Shown one piece after another: positions 21,501 to 33,449 of a DNA stretch of 64,000 bases. Each line of letters starts with the position of its first letter. Position 1 is the stretch's first letter. The position numbers were made by a program, and so were the translations under genes. Source of the DNA: Hyalella azteca. Its lineage: Eukaryota; Arthropoda; Malacostraca; Amphipoda; Hyalellidae. Where the stretch lies: assembly GCF_000764305.2 (NCBI RefSeq), contig NW_025935888.1, forward strand, positions 124,001 to 188,000, in the 5' to 3' direction. The notes beneath the pieces are model-generated. The model worked only from the letters and a program-made list of their open reading frames with translations. It made no database searches and was not told the origin of the DNA.

Positions 21501-24107
21501 CCTAGAGCTCGGCAATTGCGTATTCGGACGAGGTTAGCGATGAAGCTTCTTGACGTAAATTAAGAGGCGTCGGAGCTGCACCATGCGTCATGATTTACAG
21601 GCTCGCCTAATGACCTATAAATTAGAAGTGCTTGCTCTCTAGCTTCGCTTCTTGGTCTTTCAAAGTTCTTGTTCCTATAGTTTCAGTAGAAAAGTACATT
21701 GTTTTTTTTTTTGCAGGTTGCTCGATCGTAATAGTAATTAGAACTGTTGGTGAACTAGATTGTATTCAATGATATGGCACCGCTATTTTTCATCAAGACT
21801 TCGAAGGTCAATTCTTTACCGCTTAAGTGGTTTGAGAATTAAAGCCAAAATGAGCGTTGTGACGTGAGAAAATGTCTTACGCTAAATGAATAACAATGAG
21901 TCATCTCTGAATGATGAATGTAAATTATTACGCGACGTATTAGGACATTAATTTCGCTGAGCCGTCCATGTCTTTACTTGTCTGACGTATATTTTAAACG
22001 CATATAAGCCTAGTGGAGGATGACGAAAAGTCTTGTGAGAATAAGCAATGAATTCGATCTCATGGACCTGCTGCGCTTCGGCATTCACAGCAGTCAAGCA
22101 ATGATTTTACGAGAACTTCTTTTCAATGTAAACATGAATTTTGATTTGAATTAATACTCGGTATTAGTTCAAATCAAAGGTATGAAATTTGTACATAATT
22201 ACGCACTTCCAAAATTCCATCGCACAGCAAACTTTTTTCAGAGGAAGGGTAAGCATTCATGGTTTATTAACTGATCGAGATAAACTGCAATAATGCGAAC
22301 TATTATTCCCCAGGAATGCTGTACTGAATTACCAAAAAACATACACGACGTTGATTTGCCGCAGAACTGCGAATTTTTGAGCAAATAATAGTGATGGTCG
22401 GTACCAGGAATTGACGATATAATGAAAGTGCCAAAAAAAGCTGGCATATCTAAAAAGCAAGACTTATCGCTCATTCCCACAGATGACGGAGCCTGACAAT
22501 CTTCACCATCAATTTGATGTGGGCTAGCCCGGCGACCGGCCTACACCGCATCACTTAACAAATGACCAAAAAGCGCCTCAAAATGCCAGAAAGAAATTGA
22601 GCGGAGACTCCAAAGAAAGGAACTTGCCCAAAACTAACACTATCAAAAGATTGGAGCTCGAGGATCGATCAAATAGAGCCGCCCGTCCGGCCGGCCTTTC
22701 GTTTCAAAGAAATTCGGTCAAAAGGACATAAAATGAAAGGAAAAATAAGAGCAAATGAAAGGATGGATGCTACACGAAGCGACAAAGATCGGACCACCGG
22801 GAATGTGGGCTTAATGATCACTCAGGTGGAATAGCAAGGCAGTGCAGCAACCGACATTTCTGCGTCCGAGTGACTGCTCACATCGCCAAATTAACTGCTT
22901 TTGCGTAACTTCCAGGTGGCAGTTTTACAAGGATTAATTACTGCTATTCAAATATCACGCAGCAGATAGATAAAACAAACAACGTGTTCTTGGATAAATG
23001 CTTACGCACGACGTCTAGCAAATATTTTGATTAGTTTAATGAGGATTTTTCTATAACTGTAACATATATTCGAATTATAGGATTCCAACAATTTACGACA
23101 GTACGATTTTCGAGTTTACGCGGCCACTAATTAAGTTTGGGTCTAAATTATGATTAGATTAGACATGCTACAGAACTTCGCATATGACACTTATTCATGC
23201 AGATACCCCAATGGCCCTGGGGTATTTCAACGTGAATTAACATGTGAAATGTTATTGCAAAAAAAAATTACAAAAAAAAATTATCACGCGTTTCTATCCA
23301 TGTCAAAACATGCATTAAATTTGTCGGCATCGCTGCCATTAGTAACATTCACAAAAATTATTGTAAATTATGAATTCACTTTAATTACAAAAGTTATAGA
23401 TTTTAATTTTTTTCTCATATTACACTTTTAGTATATTTTATTGTGATATTAACTGTTATGAATGCATTTTTATTTAATATTTTTATGCTGTGCGTCAGGG
23501 TTTTACAAAAGAAAAAAAAAGAACGGGAATTATATGCAGAAATTCGGAAATCAGATTAAGAAATTTTCATGCTAGATTTAAATTTTTTTCGTCAATTGTA
23601 ATCAAAACGCATTGAAGGGTCAAGTTAGACGGCATTGAATTTTAGTAAAGGTGTAAGATACGATCGATTAAAGTGATAATCCTTATTTAACATTCAATAA
23701 TTAGTTTACGGGAGCGTTAGATTTTAATTGAAGAAAGAAAACGAAATTATCTCATTTCGTTTGGCTTAACTATTATTAATTTATTAACTAATATCGGACT
23801 GCATCATAGGCTCAAAAAAATGATGCTATAATGTCAGCTGTATTATTTTTTTCTATAAGTCAAGCGTTTCAATTTTGCACTAGTGATTATCTATATCGTT
23901 AAAAACTATGTAATTGAATAATCATAAGAAAGATAGCGAGAAGACAGAACCCAAGTTTGTTAATTTTAATTAATATTTTTTCATTAATACTGGAATTTAG
24001 AGATTGTACGTAATTATAAAGTTGTTTATTTTAAAATGTTGCTATAATCAAAATTTCGTACTAAACATAAATTTTTTATTACCGCAACCACGTTAGACGA
24101 AAGAAGT
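21501..24107. other. gene-free stretch
   Basis: 22480-22930 has balanced base composition, several short motifs (CAGGTG twice, TCAAAAG) and no open frame; it could be conserved non-coding DNA but only comparison could tell. 22940-24107 is AT-rich. The 93-codon ORF at 23150 is AT-driven. Confidence 0.4.
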
Positions 24108-24655
24108 TTCACTTCATGTAGGAGTTATCCCCTCTATTACCCCACGCTAAAGGCGAACAATATTCCTCCAAGTACGAATTATTCCCTCTATAACCTCACG
24201 TTAAAGGGAGAAATATCTCTTCACGTACGAATTATTCCCTCTATAACCTCAGTTAAAGGGATAAATAATCCTCCAATTACGAATTATTCCCTTTTTATAA
24301 CCTCACGGTAACGACGAGAAACATTCCTCCAAGTACGAATTATTGCCTCTATAACCTCACGGTAAAGGCGAGAAATATTCCTCTAAGTACGAATTATTGC
24401 CTCTATAACCTCACGGTAAAGGCGAGAAATATTCCTCTAAGTACGAATTATTCCCTCTATAACCTCACGGTAAAGGCGACAAATATCCCTCCAAGTACGA
24501 ATTATTCCCTCTATAACCTCACGGTAAAGGCGAGAAATATCCCTGCAAGTACGAATTATTCCCTCTATAACCTCAGTTTAAGGGAGAAATATTCCTCCAA
24601 GTACGAATTATTCCCTCTATAACCTCACGGTAAAGGCGAGAAATATCCCTAAGTA
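24108..24655. repeat. 54-bp tandem repeat, about 10 copies
   Basis: Unit blocks in order: TACGAATTATTCCCTCTATA, ACCTCACGGTAAAGGCGAGA, AATATTCCTCCAAG. Left copies are more diverged (one has CTTTTTATAACC, others lose ACGG). The array ends abruptly at 24655. Confidence 0.93.
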
Positions 24656-26565
24656 AAGGTCTGGTAGCGCCGTGTTCAGCAGGGCAAGCCTCAACAGCAA
24701 TAAAGAATTAGACGCGTCAGCAGAAACGCTATCAGCGACGACGCTCAGTTTGTGTGTTCAATGTCGATAACTTTCTTCGTCAACTCAAATTTGTCATCCG
24801 GATTTGGAACAACAATTTAACTCTTCACCTCTGTAACAGTGCAACACTGACATCGTTGAACCGTTGGTTATATTGATGTACTTTTTTACCACCTAATTTT
24901 ACCTAAATGCGGTGAATTGTGCCTTCATATATTAGGCCGCTAAATAACGATTCCTTGCAAAGCAGAAAGAAATAGTAAATATGCATTTGAATTTCTTAAA
25001 TGATAATAAAGCTTTATAACATTCATACATTCCTATTGTATACCTAGCTGATAGAGGTACGATTATCTTCCTAATATTTTGAGCATACGTCGTACAGCAA
25101 GTGTGGTTTCAGGCACCAGGCGGTGACATTAGAACAGTTGATCTGCGACATCAAGTCTTAGAAAAATATGCTAAAATTAACAATATAACATTTAGTCTAT
25201 TGAGTGCTTTATTAAATCGTAGATTTCTTATCAGCTTGAGAACGCATCAAACCAATTTGAGTAATGCATTCTTAAGTCAATGTCAATAATGTCAAGTCAA
25301 TGCATAGTTTCTATTCTAGAATATCGTCACTAATTATGGTACATTAATTTATAACTTCTGCAAGACTAATGGCAAGTTTCCAGAAACGCACGCGCCAAAT
25401 GTACACTATGCAGCAGACAACATTTGAAGAGGTACAATTTTTGAATTATTTCCACGTGCCGATATTTCCCGACACGCAACACAAGTTTCCACTTCCTTGA
25501 ATGTGCATCATCAGTCACTGGGAGTTCTTACCTGCAGCCCTGATGCAAAACCAGGCAAATGACGGCTCCATGTTAGCACAGATGATCCGCTAGTGATAAC
25601 TTGCGTCTAATAAATGTGCTGGTGTTGGTATTTTCTTCAGTAATGGACACAAAGAAGAACTCAGACCAATGGTTTATAGCACGAAGACTCGGTGCACGGA
25701 ACACTTCAGGTGTGTGGCTTTGTTTGAAATAAACAAAGTTTCCAGCTGATAATATAACGCAGTATGCTAGTCTGTGGTGGCTGCAATATGAATAATTCTG
25801 GCCAAACATTTCTGACCACACGCTTCTTGTGCGCAGCTTGGAAAAGAGACAACAACTGATAGAAACATGTGCATATTTTGAAGTCAATGTTATAAGGAGA
25901 AACAATTTTTATCATATTTTTGAGTGATATTATATATTCAATAAATTGCGAATAAATAAATTATTCTGCAATTGCCACGCCATTGCGGAATACGTAAATG
26001 TTTTATTTAGTCTTTAGTTCATTTCCCGTGATTGCACAGCTTTTTTAAACATTTTCTCAATTCATTATCTCAACCCGTTCCCGGCCGCTGAATTGAAAAA
26101 TTTAATAAGGATTTGCCCGTTAAAAATTCCTCGAAGCGTTTCTGTATAATGAAATAAGAAGGAATAATTATGACTGAAAATTACCATTTGTACGAGGACG
26201 AACTTAAAACCCACTTCCCACACTTACGCTACAATATATAACGCAATTAAAGAAACGTCGTTAAACGATCCGGCAATATCACCTCCCGAAACACTTAAGG
26301 CCGCAAAAAGCTAATTGATTCTATCTCGACTTGATTGTGTGGCCGACGTAACGCCTCGAAAACCAGGCAAACTGGTCCCCGGAATCCTGCTTCTGGGAGA
26401 ACAAGATTTTCTCTGGAGCAAAAATGCCAACAAACGCGCAATTTGTCAGACTAATTAGCGGACGCCTGATAGTAGATCTTAATGGGGCGAGCCTCCTGCT
26501 TTATTGCTGTGTGATAGCCTCTGTCCTCGGCGCTGTAGGGACCTGACGAAACATTGCTAAGTAGA
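24656..26565. other. gene-free stretch
   Basis: Short ORFs (62 codons at 25101, 110 codons minus at 25573-25905) have no motif. The motif CCAGGCAAATGACG near 25550 matches the outer end of the AACGTT family and may be a solo end. 26280-26560 is of balanced composition with a CTAATTAGC core; function unknown. Confidence 0.4.
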
Positions 26566-26830
26566 TGCCGGGCAGTGATGCCTTCTGATTAAATGGGATG
26601 TGTTCCCAGTGCAGTAGTGTCAGGACGATGCTGATGTCAGTGATGCCTACTGATTAAATGGGATGTGTTCCCTGTGCAGTAGTGTCAGGACGATGCTGAT
26701 GTCAGTGATGCCTTCTGATTAAATGGAATGGGTTCCCTGTGCAGTAGGGTCATGACTTGTGTGATATCTTATGCCTTCTGATTAAATGGGATTGGTTAAC
26801 AGCGCTGTAGGGTCAGGATGATGCGCCCAT
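26566..26830. repeat. about 65-bp tandem repeat, 4 copies
   Basis: Each copy contains CTGATTAAATGGGATGTGTT, then GTGCAGTAGTGTCAGGACGA, then TGCTGATGTCAGTGATGCC. The first two full copies are nearly identical; the last two diverge. The first copy starts in GGCAGTGATGCC at about 26571. Confidence 0.9.
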
Positions 26831-28676
26831 CACTGATAGCTAAACATTCAACAATGAAATGTTTTATGGAGACATTTCATTCGAATATCATTTTAGCGGC
26901 GATGTCGCTGATTATTTACTCAATGAATGTTATCAGCTGAAGGATGAGCATATAGTTTATATTTCAATTCCAGTACAATATTCCGTTGCTTATTCTACTA
27001 GGATATCTAGAATCAGCGATGGGTAGATAAAGGTGACTTATAGATGACACGTCAGAGAGCTTCATATTTTACTATCGAGATATAAATTCGGAAAAGTTTA
27101 CGATAAAATCAGTTGGTTAAATAATATTTAGTAAATTGAAAACCAGTTTCCATTACTTCAACATTCGTTATTAAATTTTACGAATGAACATACAAAAATT
27201 TGTTTACCTAGAATTTTTCAGGTAATATGTTTTTCTCTTTTACTGTAGAATAATTCGAGAACACGAAAGTTTTAGCGAGGCCTCGTAAATCATGAAATTT
27301 AAGCAATTGGCTCATGCAGCTTGGACAGTAATTTATACGATAGATGATCAACTATAGCCTAATAGTACTTTCAGAAGATTTCAGATTATACAAGTCCTGT
27401 TCTATGTTATTTTCTCACTTTGATAACAAATGACAGCCGTTAAAATTAATGGGATTTTAGGATTCCATAATCCAGAATAGCCCCGACCTGAGTTTCCCAT
27501 CGCTAAGTGGCCAGACGAAGTGGTTGTGGCCGCATTCTAGGGGCCATCAGACCACGTCCCCGCCACTGGACTACCCAGTTTTGTGGACGGGCTAAGTCTA
27601 CTAAACTGCTAACGAACATAATTTACAGCCGATAAAACGCGCATCCGCGGAAATTGAACTTGTAAGCCTTGTCGAACAATTAATAAACAGGCGCCGTGGA
27701 GGCTAAGGCGACCTGGGTGGTGCTTCTCAAATGACAGCAGGAGTAGTAGGAGAGTTAAGGAGCTGTTGGGTGTAAATCTTCTTGTTTACTACCTCAAGTT
27801 AGAGGTAGAAATGTCAGTTTTAGTACAACCAACTGAATGAATGGACCAAGGCACAAATGTTTGGTTAGAGGCACCTTCTTGTTAAGGCTGAAGAACTACA
27901 GGGGTTCACTGTGTATCCATGCATGATGTTAATTATTGTTTCTCATAGAATAATAGCTTGTGAAATTTGTGTACATCCCGAATATCAACTGAATACGTTT
28001 TCATACTTGATATTTAATGTATATGTGTATAGACTGACACTTTTTTTTGGGGCATGGTACCGATAAGATTACTGCTTGTTATCATATTTTTACTCATTTT
28101 TTTGCTGCTCAGTTATCACAATAGATACTTGTGTGGGGTTTTGTGCTATGTTTTATTTAAAAGACCTTGCATTAAAAGTCACGCGAGAGGCCTCATGGAA
28201 TGAATAACTTCTTGAGGAGAATAAAAAAGGTTCTGGTGGTACAATTCCTAAATTATGCCGTAAGCTTCGAATATTTGAGTATAATTACCTTCTAAACATG
28301 TCAAAGAATTATCTTTTCAAAGCAAATCGTAACGACAGTAAAATTAAATTTTAATTGCCTATTTTACATACAGTAAATAGCATATAAACGACGTAGGAAA
28401 TTTCAAATGAGTTATCCTTGATTCAATCGCTACAATTCAATTGGTTGTTCGGTCCCGTGCGCTTAAAGTGTCATGCGGAGGATTCTCTCTGGTAACAAAT
28501 GATGGCTCCTAAAAATTTCGATGATTTCCCAACATCGGGCAATCGATCCGCGTTAACTGGACGCCAGATGTGGCGGCCACCGCATCGTGCGCCTCTAATC
28601 TGATGGCAGAGTCGCTCTTTAGCGCGCGCAACATCAGCACAATTAGCAAGAACTCGGCCTGGAATGTCGGACGCAG
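26831..28676. other. gene-free stretch
   Basis: AT-rich apart from 27480-27740, which is GC-rich with no open frame. No array or transposon end recognised. Confidence 0.4.
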
Positions 28677-28950
28677 GCCACGACAGTCACAGCATTTACA
28701 GTCGGACTCTGGAGACGACAGTCAGTGCACTTACAGTCGACCTCTGGCTACGACAGTCGCCGCACTTGCAGTCGGACCCCAGCCACGACAGTCGCCTCAC
28801 TCACAGTTGAACTCTGGCCACGACAGTTGCTTCACTTTCAGTCGGACTCAAGCCACGACAGTCGCCTTACTCACAGTCGGACTCCAGACCATGACAGTCG
28901 ACTCACTTACAGTCAAATTCAAGCCACGACAGTCGCCTCAGTCTCGGTTA
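28677..28950. repeat. about 36-bp degenerate minisatellite, 7-8 copies
   Basis: Copies share CCACGACAGTCGCCTCACT followed by CACAGTCGGACTC. They differ at many positions and by one or two bases in length, so this is an older array. ORFs of 130 and 94 codons across it follow from the stop-poor unit. Confidence 0.88.
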
Positions 28951-29467
28951 ACAAGAGGTTAGCTCAGGAGGATACAACCACTCAAAGAACAGTTGTTTAC
29001 AATTTGTGATGACAGAATGAAACTGCGAGGAAATAATTAGTGGACATAAAAAATGTAAGAGGTGACAGTCATTGGGTAATGTAGTGTCGTAAATGTCCTT
29101 TTAACAGCACAGGCTGTTCGCAAAAAATGTTTTGATTACAATTGAATTGTTATTTATAAACTCTACGGGCAGTTATGACTATTTTTTGAGCAAATAATTA
29201 ATTACTTTAGAGTGCAATTCTGCCGAGGCTATGATAGTAAATACCATCGTGCAGGCCACTAGGTTCGCGCGAACTATTTATACCAATGATTCCATCCTCA
29301 ATGTCACTTATTTTCTGACATATTCAAGAAACTAGCAATTAGCAAATTCACTACGCACCATCACAAATTAATCCTTATTTCATCATCATTTAAAAAGACA
29401 CGTTACTACTCGTATATAGCACCCATACGCTGTCGTGTTGCAATTCTCTGCGAGTCTTACACTACAC
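28951..29467. other. gene-free AT-rich stretch
   Basis: Nothing recognised. Confidence 0.5.
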
Positions 29468-29958
29468 CCCAGTTAAAATTTAGGGCAGGGAATAGAGCAG
29501 GCCGTCGCCGGCTGCAGAGCCGGCGTAGAGACGCGACAGAGCAGCGATAGAGCAGAAATGTCCGCTTTAGAGACGATATCGCCAGCCGCGTATCAGCGCT
29601 AATTAGCTTCTGAGTACCTGCCCAGGTGTGCTCTGCCCTGCCGTCACGCAGCCCTTACTGAGCACCGCCTGCTCAAANGTTTCCAACCCCTACCCCTCAT
29701 CCCTCTCTCTAAACCCCCCCATGCACGGCCTGCGTATCTGCTCTGTACAGCTCCCTGCCGGGCAATCCCAAGTACCAGCGCTAAAACAGCGCAGAGTACC
29801 GTCTCTGCCGAGCTGCTAGAATTTTGTCTCTGTATCAGCCATGGCGCAGCGCAGTTTTAGGGATAGATGGCCGGTTATAGTTTCACGGCTCCATCCTGCT
29901 AAAGCGCGACCAGCCCGGCTAAACCCGGCGCCGGTCTCGGCTCAAAATTTTAACTGGG
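29468..29958. mobile_element. GC-rich element with CCCAGTTAAAATTT terminal inverted repeats
   Basis: The left end (29468) reads CCCAGTTAAAATTT and the right end, read inward from 29958, reads CCCAGTTAAAATTTT; further in, both arms carry GCCGGCG/GGCGCCG-type sequence. The 491-bp interior is far more GC-rich than its surroundings. No transposase frame is present, so I infer a non-autonomous DNA transposon. The flanks ACTACAC and ACTAACG are only a partial match, so a target duplication is not proven. One N at 29678 lies inside. Confidence 0.65.
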
Positions 29959-30764
29959 ACTAACGTCGGTCAGCCTCCATACGTACGGTCCGATATTTCT
30001 AAAACTAATAATAATATATATAATATATATATTATATGTAAACTAATAATAATATAATATATATAATAATAATAATTTACACACTATTTAAAAATTTAAC
30101 TCGGTACTCACTGCAGAGAGTAACAAAGAGCGCATTTTCTCGTCGACGAAAACGTGAAGTCAATGACGGACAGACAGACGGACGGACATGACGAAAACAA
30201 TAGCGCCTTTTTTTCCATAAAAGAGATAATGCGCTGAAAATGCATCATAAATGGATACGTATGAAAATAAAGCCACTACCAGTTAATGCTTAAACTGATT
30301 TCAATTTCGCTTACTGTTCCGGCGGCTGCGTTTATTTTTATTCTGCATTTTCAGGTTAAACCGACAGCGCTATACAGAAAAAGTTTCTGCAATATGAAAA
30401 TCTTCTTACTCCGACTCTCGCCATCCTGAATTCTGTCGTTCCAAAATCTGCTATTCTGTTATCCGACTTTCACATTCCCGTCATTCATAATCCTGCCATC
30501 CGTATCAAGTTAATAATTTAGAAATTTTGAAGGTGATTTAAAGAATTATTGATTTATTATCAATAATTATTTATTGATAATAATTATGATATAATGAATT
30601 ATTAACTATGATTTAATGAATTATTATTAATTAAAGCACTGAACTCCAAGTTTGAAATTCGCCGAAAATTTGCAGTATTTTATTATTTCATAAAAAAGTA
30701 TCGCGGAAGAGAGCTTTACGCGGCAGCAGAATTACATCGCCAACTGAGACACTCGCCCACTTAC
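29959..30764. other. gene-free stretch with AT microsatellite
   Basis: 30004-30075 is (TA/TAA)-type simple sequence. 30160-30195 contains GACGGACAGACAGACGGACG, a short GACA/GACG simple repeat. 30415-30500 has repeated CTGTCGTTC/CTGCCATCC-like words. No gene seen. Confidence 0.5.
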
Positions 30765-30941
30765 CAGAATATCTTCAGTTTTGTTAACAGTTCCATGCAG
30801 GAAAGAAGCGCTTTCTGGTCTTTACGAGCAGTAACTATCCTATCATGGGCAATAAAGACGTTTCTTAGCATCCAGGATACTTTTGTGAGACAATTTGCAT
30901 ATATGAAGGTTTTAAAGGCGTTGTGGAGAGTCGTCGTAGAG
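30765..30941 (-). CDS. candidate internal exon, unknown protein (weak)
   Basis: On the minus strand a 59-codon open stretch lies between an AG acceptor-like site (AATGTTTAG at 30942) and a strong donor CTG|GTAAGTG (GT at 30764-30763). The residues include KVSWMLRNVFIAHDRIVTAR and KDQKALLSCMELLTKL, which look protein-like rather than low-complexity. No domain recognised. The acceptor is weak in pyrimidines. A further open stretch just upstream on the same strand (31095-31215, ending in MFVDKVKYLLSEV and a stop) could belong to another unit. May be chance. Confidence 0.28.
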
Positions 30942-31221
30942 CTAAACATTATCAAATGAAGCAAGCAGTTGAGCTGTGGTGCAAATTATGTAAGTTATGA
31001 CACTCTTCGGCCATCTCAGAAAACCTCCTTCCCTTTTATTGCCTTCCTACAACTCGATAGCATCCGAGAAGAGGAGTAAACCAACGAAATTTCAGACTTC
31101 ACTTAGCAAATATTTGACTTTATCTACAAACATCGCAAGATCGTGCTTAGTAATTTGTACGGCCATCTCATCTTGACTTAGCAGGCTTCTGATCCGCAGC
31201 CTGATTCTATCTGAAGCCTTA

Positions 31222-31271
31222 TGGTGGTGTGTGGTGGTGTGTGGTGGTGTGTGGTGGTGTGTGGTGGTGTG
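31222..31271. repeat. 10-bp GTGGTGGTGT array, 5 copies
   Basis: Perfect copies of GTGGTGGTGT from 31222. Encodes a His/Thr run on the minus strand as a by-product. Confidence 0.95.
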
Positions 31272-31352
31272 AAGTGCAACACTAGTGTTAGTGTGGAGTA
31301 GTGTTAGAACTAATGGATCAATAAAATTTTTCATAGATTCAAAAATATTCAC

Positions 31353-31807
31353 TGGAATTAAAAAATATAATTTACAAGTTTATTATATTTTGTTGAGCAC
31401 GCTAATTCTGCTGAAATTTCTGAAAATCCTATCCCTACGCTCGTATAGTTAATATAGAAGCCATTCTAGTTCCTTAATAATGTTGATAATAATAACAAAA
31501 ATAATAATTTAAATGTAATTATTTGTGACCAAATCGGCGTCTTTTTCAAACAGATAAAACCCTGTTGAATGGTTCATATTCCACGGAGCTAAAAGAAAAC
31601 AAACTCGCAATGGACACATCCAGATTACCACGAGACTCGTATTAAGTTACAGGCATTCTATATTATTTATGTCAGCTTCATGCGTCACAAACTGCAAAGC
31701 TTCTAGCCATTATTTCGCGGTCGCCTTCCCCCAGCAGTAGCCGCAAGCGCGTGCGTTTGCAGCCAAATAAAAGCGCCGCTTCTGATGCAAGACAGGCGCT
31801 TAGTGCT
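31353..31807. other. gene-free stretch
   Basis: AT-rich, then a short GC-rich part (31715-31800) leading into the 17-bp array. No gene seen. Confidence 0.45.
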
Positions 31808-32436
31808 GAAGTGAGTCAAGCGCTGAAGTGAGTCAAGCGCTGAAGTGAGTCAAGCGCTGAAGTGAGTCAAGCGCTGAAGTGAGTCAAGCGCTGAAGTGAG
31901 TCAAGCGCTGAAGTGAGTCAAGCGCTGAAGTGAGTCAAGCGCTGAAGTGAGTCAAGCGCTGAAGTGAGTCAAGCGCTGAAGTGAGTCAAGCGCTGAAGTG
32001 AGTCAAGCGCTGAAGTGAGTCAAGCGCTGAAGTGAGTCAAGCGCTGAAGTGAGTCAAGCGCTGAAGTGAGTCAAGCGCTGAAGTGAGTCAAGCGCTGAAG
32101 TGAGTCAAGCGCTGAAGTGAGTCAAGCGCTGAAGTGAGTCAAGCGCTGAAGTGAGTCAAGCGCTGAAGTGAGTCAAGCGCTGAAGTGAGTCAAGCGCTGA
32201 AGTGAGTCAAGCGCTGAAGTGAGTCAAGCGCTGAAGTGAGTCAAGCGCTGAAGTGAGTCAAGCGCTGAAGTGAGTCAAGCGCTGAAGTGAGTCAAGCGCT
32301 GAAGTGAGTCAAGCGCTGAAGTGAGTCAAGCGCTGAAGTGAGTCAAGCGCTGAAGTGAGTCAAGCGCTGAAGTGAGTCAAGCGCTGAAGTGAGTCAAGCG
32401 CTGAAGTGAGTCAAGCGCTGAAGTGAGTCAAGCGCT
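31808..32436. repeat. 17-bp minisatellite, 37 essentially identical copies
   Basis: The unit is CTGAAGTGAGTCAAGCG. The first GTGAGTCA is at 31811 and the last at 32423, a difference of exactly 36 times 17, so no indel has occurred. I see no base differences between copies. Each contains TGAGTCA, the AP-1 (Jun/Fos) recognition sequence, and AGCGCT, a 6-bp palindrome. The array ends at an N (32437). Such uniformity means very recent expansion or assembly from consensus reads. Confidence 0.97.
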
Positions 32437-32437
32437 N

Positions 32438-32580
32438 CTGGAGGTACCATGGAGGTACAGGCTGGCTGGAGGTACCATGGAGGTACAGGCTGGCTGGAGG
32501 TACCATGGAGGTACAGGCTGGCTGGAGGTACCATGGAGGTACAGGCTGGCCGGAGGTATCATGGAGGTACAGGCTGGCTG
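32438..32580. repeat. 28-bp tandem repeat, 5 copies
   Basis: The unit is CTGGAGGTACCATGGAGGTA plus CAGGCTGG, with copies starting at 32438, 32466, 32494, 32522 and 32550. The last is diverged at two positions (CCGGAGGTATC). It is separated from the 17-bp array only by one N. Confidence 0.95.
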
Positions 32581-33208
32581 GTCGCAATGCAACATTTCGA
32601 GAGTAACGTTTAAAGATACATATTAGTTTTAAGGTTAGTACAGCAGAACCATTTATTTATCATATCGTTTTTTCCAACATTTCCCTGCATATAAATCACT
32701 CAGAAAAATGAACTGCACATTGTCCAAATAGTGTTGCCCGTAATGATCACTATAGCATCACTACACTCTTTTGCTAGGCTAAATTGTGTCAGGATGACTC
32801 ACACCGGGACAGAAGTGTACCGCTTTTGATACAATGTCTCATTCATATTGGAGGTCGAGATTTGGGAGATGGAAAAAATATATCTATGAAAAATTTATGA
32901 TCAGAATCATTTCAAGATAATCAAGGCTAGTAATTTAAAAATTTCTTTCAGATGAAGGTTGTTGAAGGTTTTTACACCAATTACGTCTGAAGGAACTATT
33001 TTTTCTTCGGCTTAACATTTAATATTATCTTAACTTAAATCTTAACTTAACTTTTACCAGGTGTTCGTCAACATGAGTGTATAAAGAAAGTTATGCATAA
33101 TTGAATAAAGTTAAATTGACTAATTTGGTGTACTTCTCGTCATGCCGAATTGAATCACACGGAAAATATGTAAAATAGTGCGGCACACGCATGTGGCGCC
33201 TTTTAAAC
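32581..33208. other. gene-free AT-rich stretch
   Basis: No feature recognised; this lies just 3' of the LINE tail. Confidence 0.5.
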
Positions 33209-33285
33209 TATATATCATATATCATATCATATATCAATCATATCATATCATATATCAATAATATCATATGTCATATCATAGTGTT
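33209..33285. repeat. ATATC/ATATCAT simple repeat at LINE 3' end
   Basis: Variants of ATATCATATC and ATCAATC. On the minus strand it follows the LINE 3' untranslated part, as the microsatellite tails of many CR1/RTE-like elements do. Confidence 0.85.
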
Positions 33286-33449
33286 GTTGGCGCTGAAGAA
33301 TAGGCCTGGTGTGGCCTGTTGCCGATTCGACTTTTCGCGACTTGTTCACAGGAGATCTGAAAAAGGTCATTCGACCGGTTCTTTTCCAGACTGACGAAAG
33401 TTTGAAATAGCTACTAGACTTCCACCAGGTTCGATATGGTGCTAGGCAT

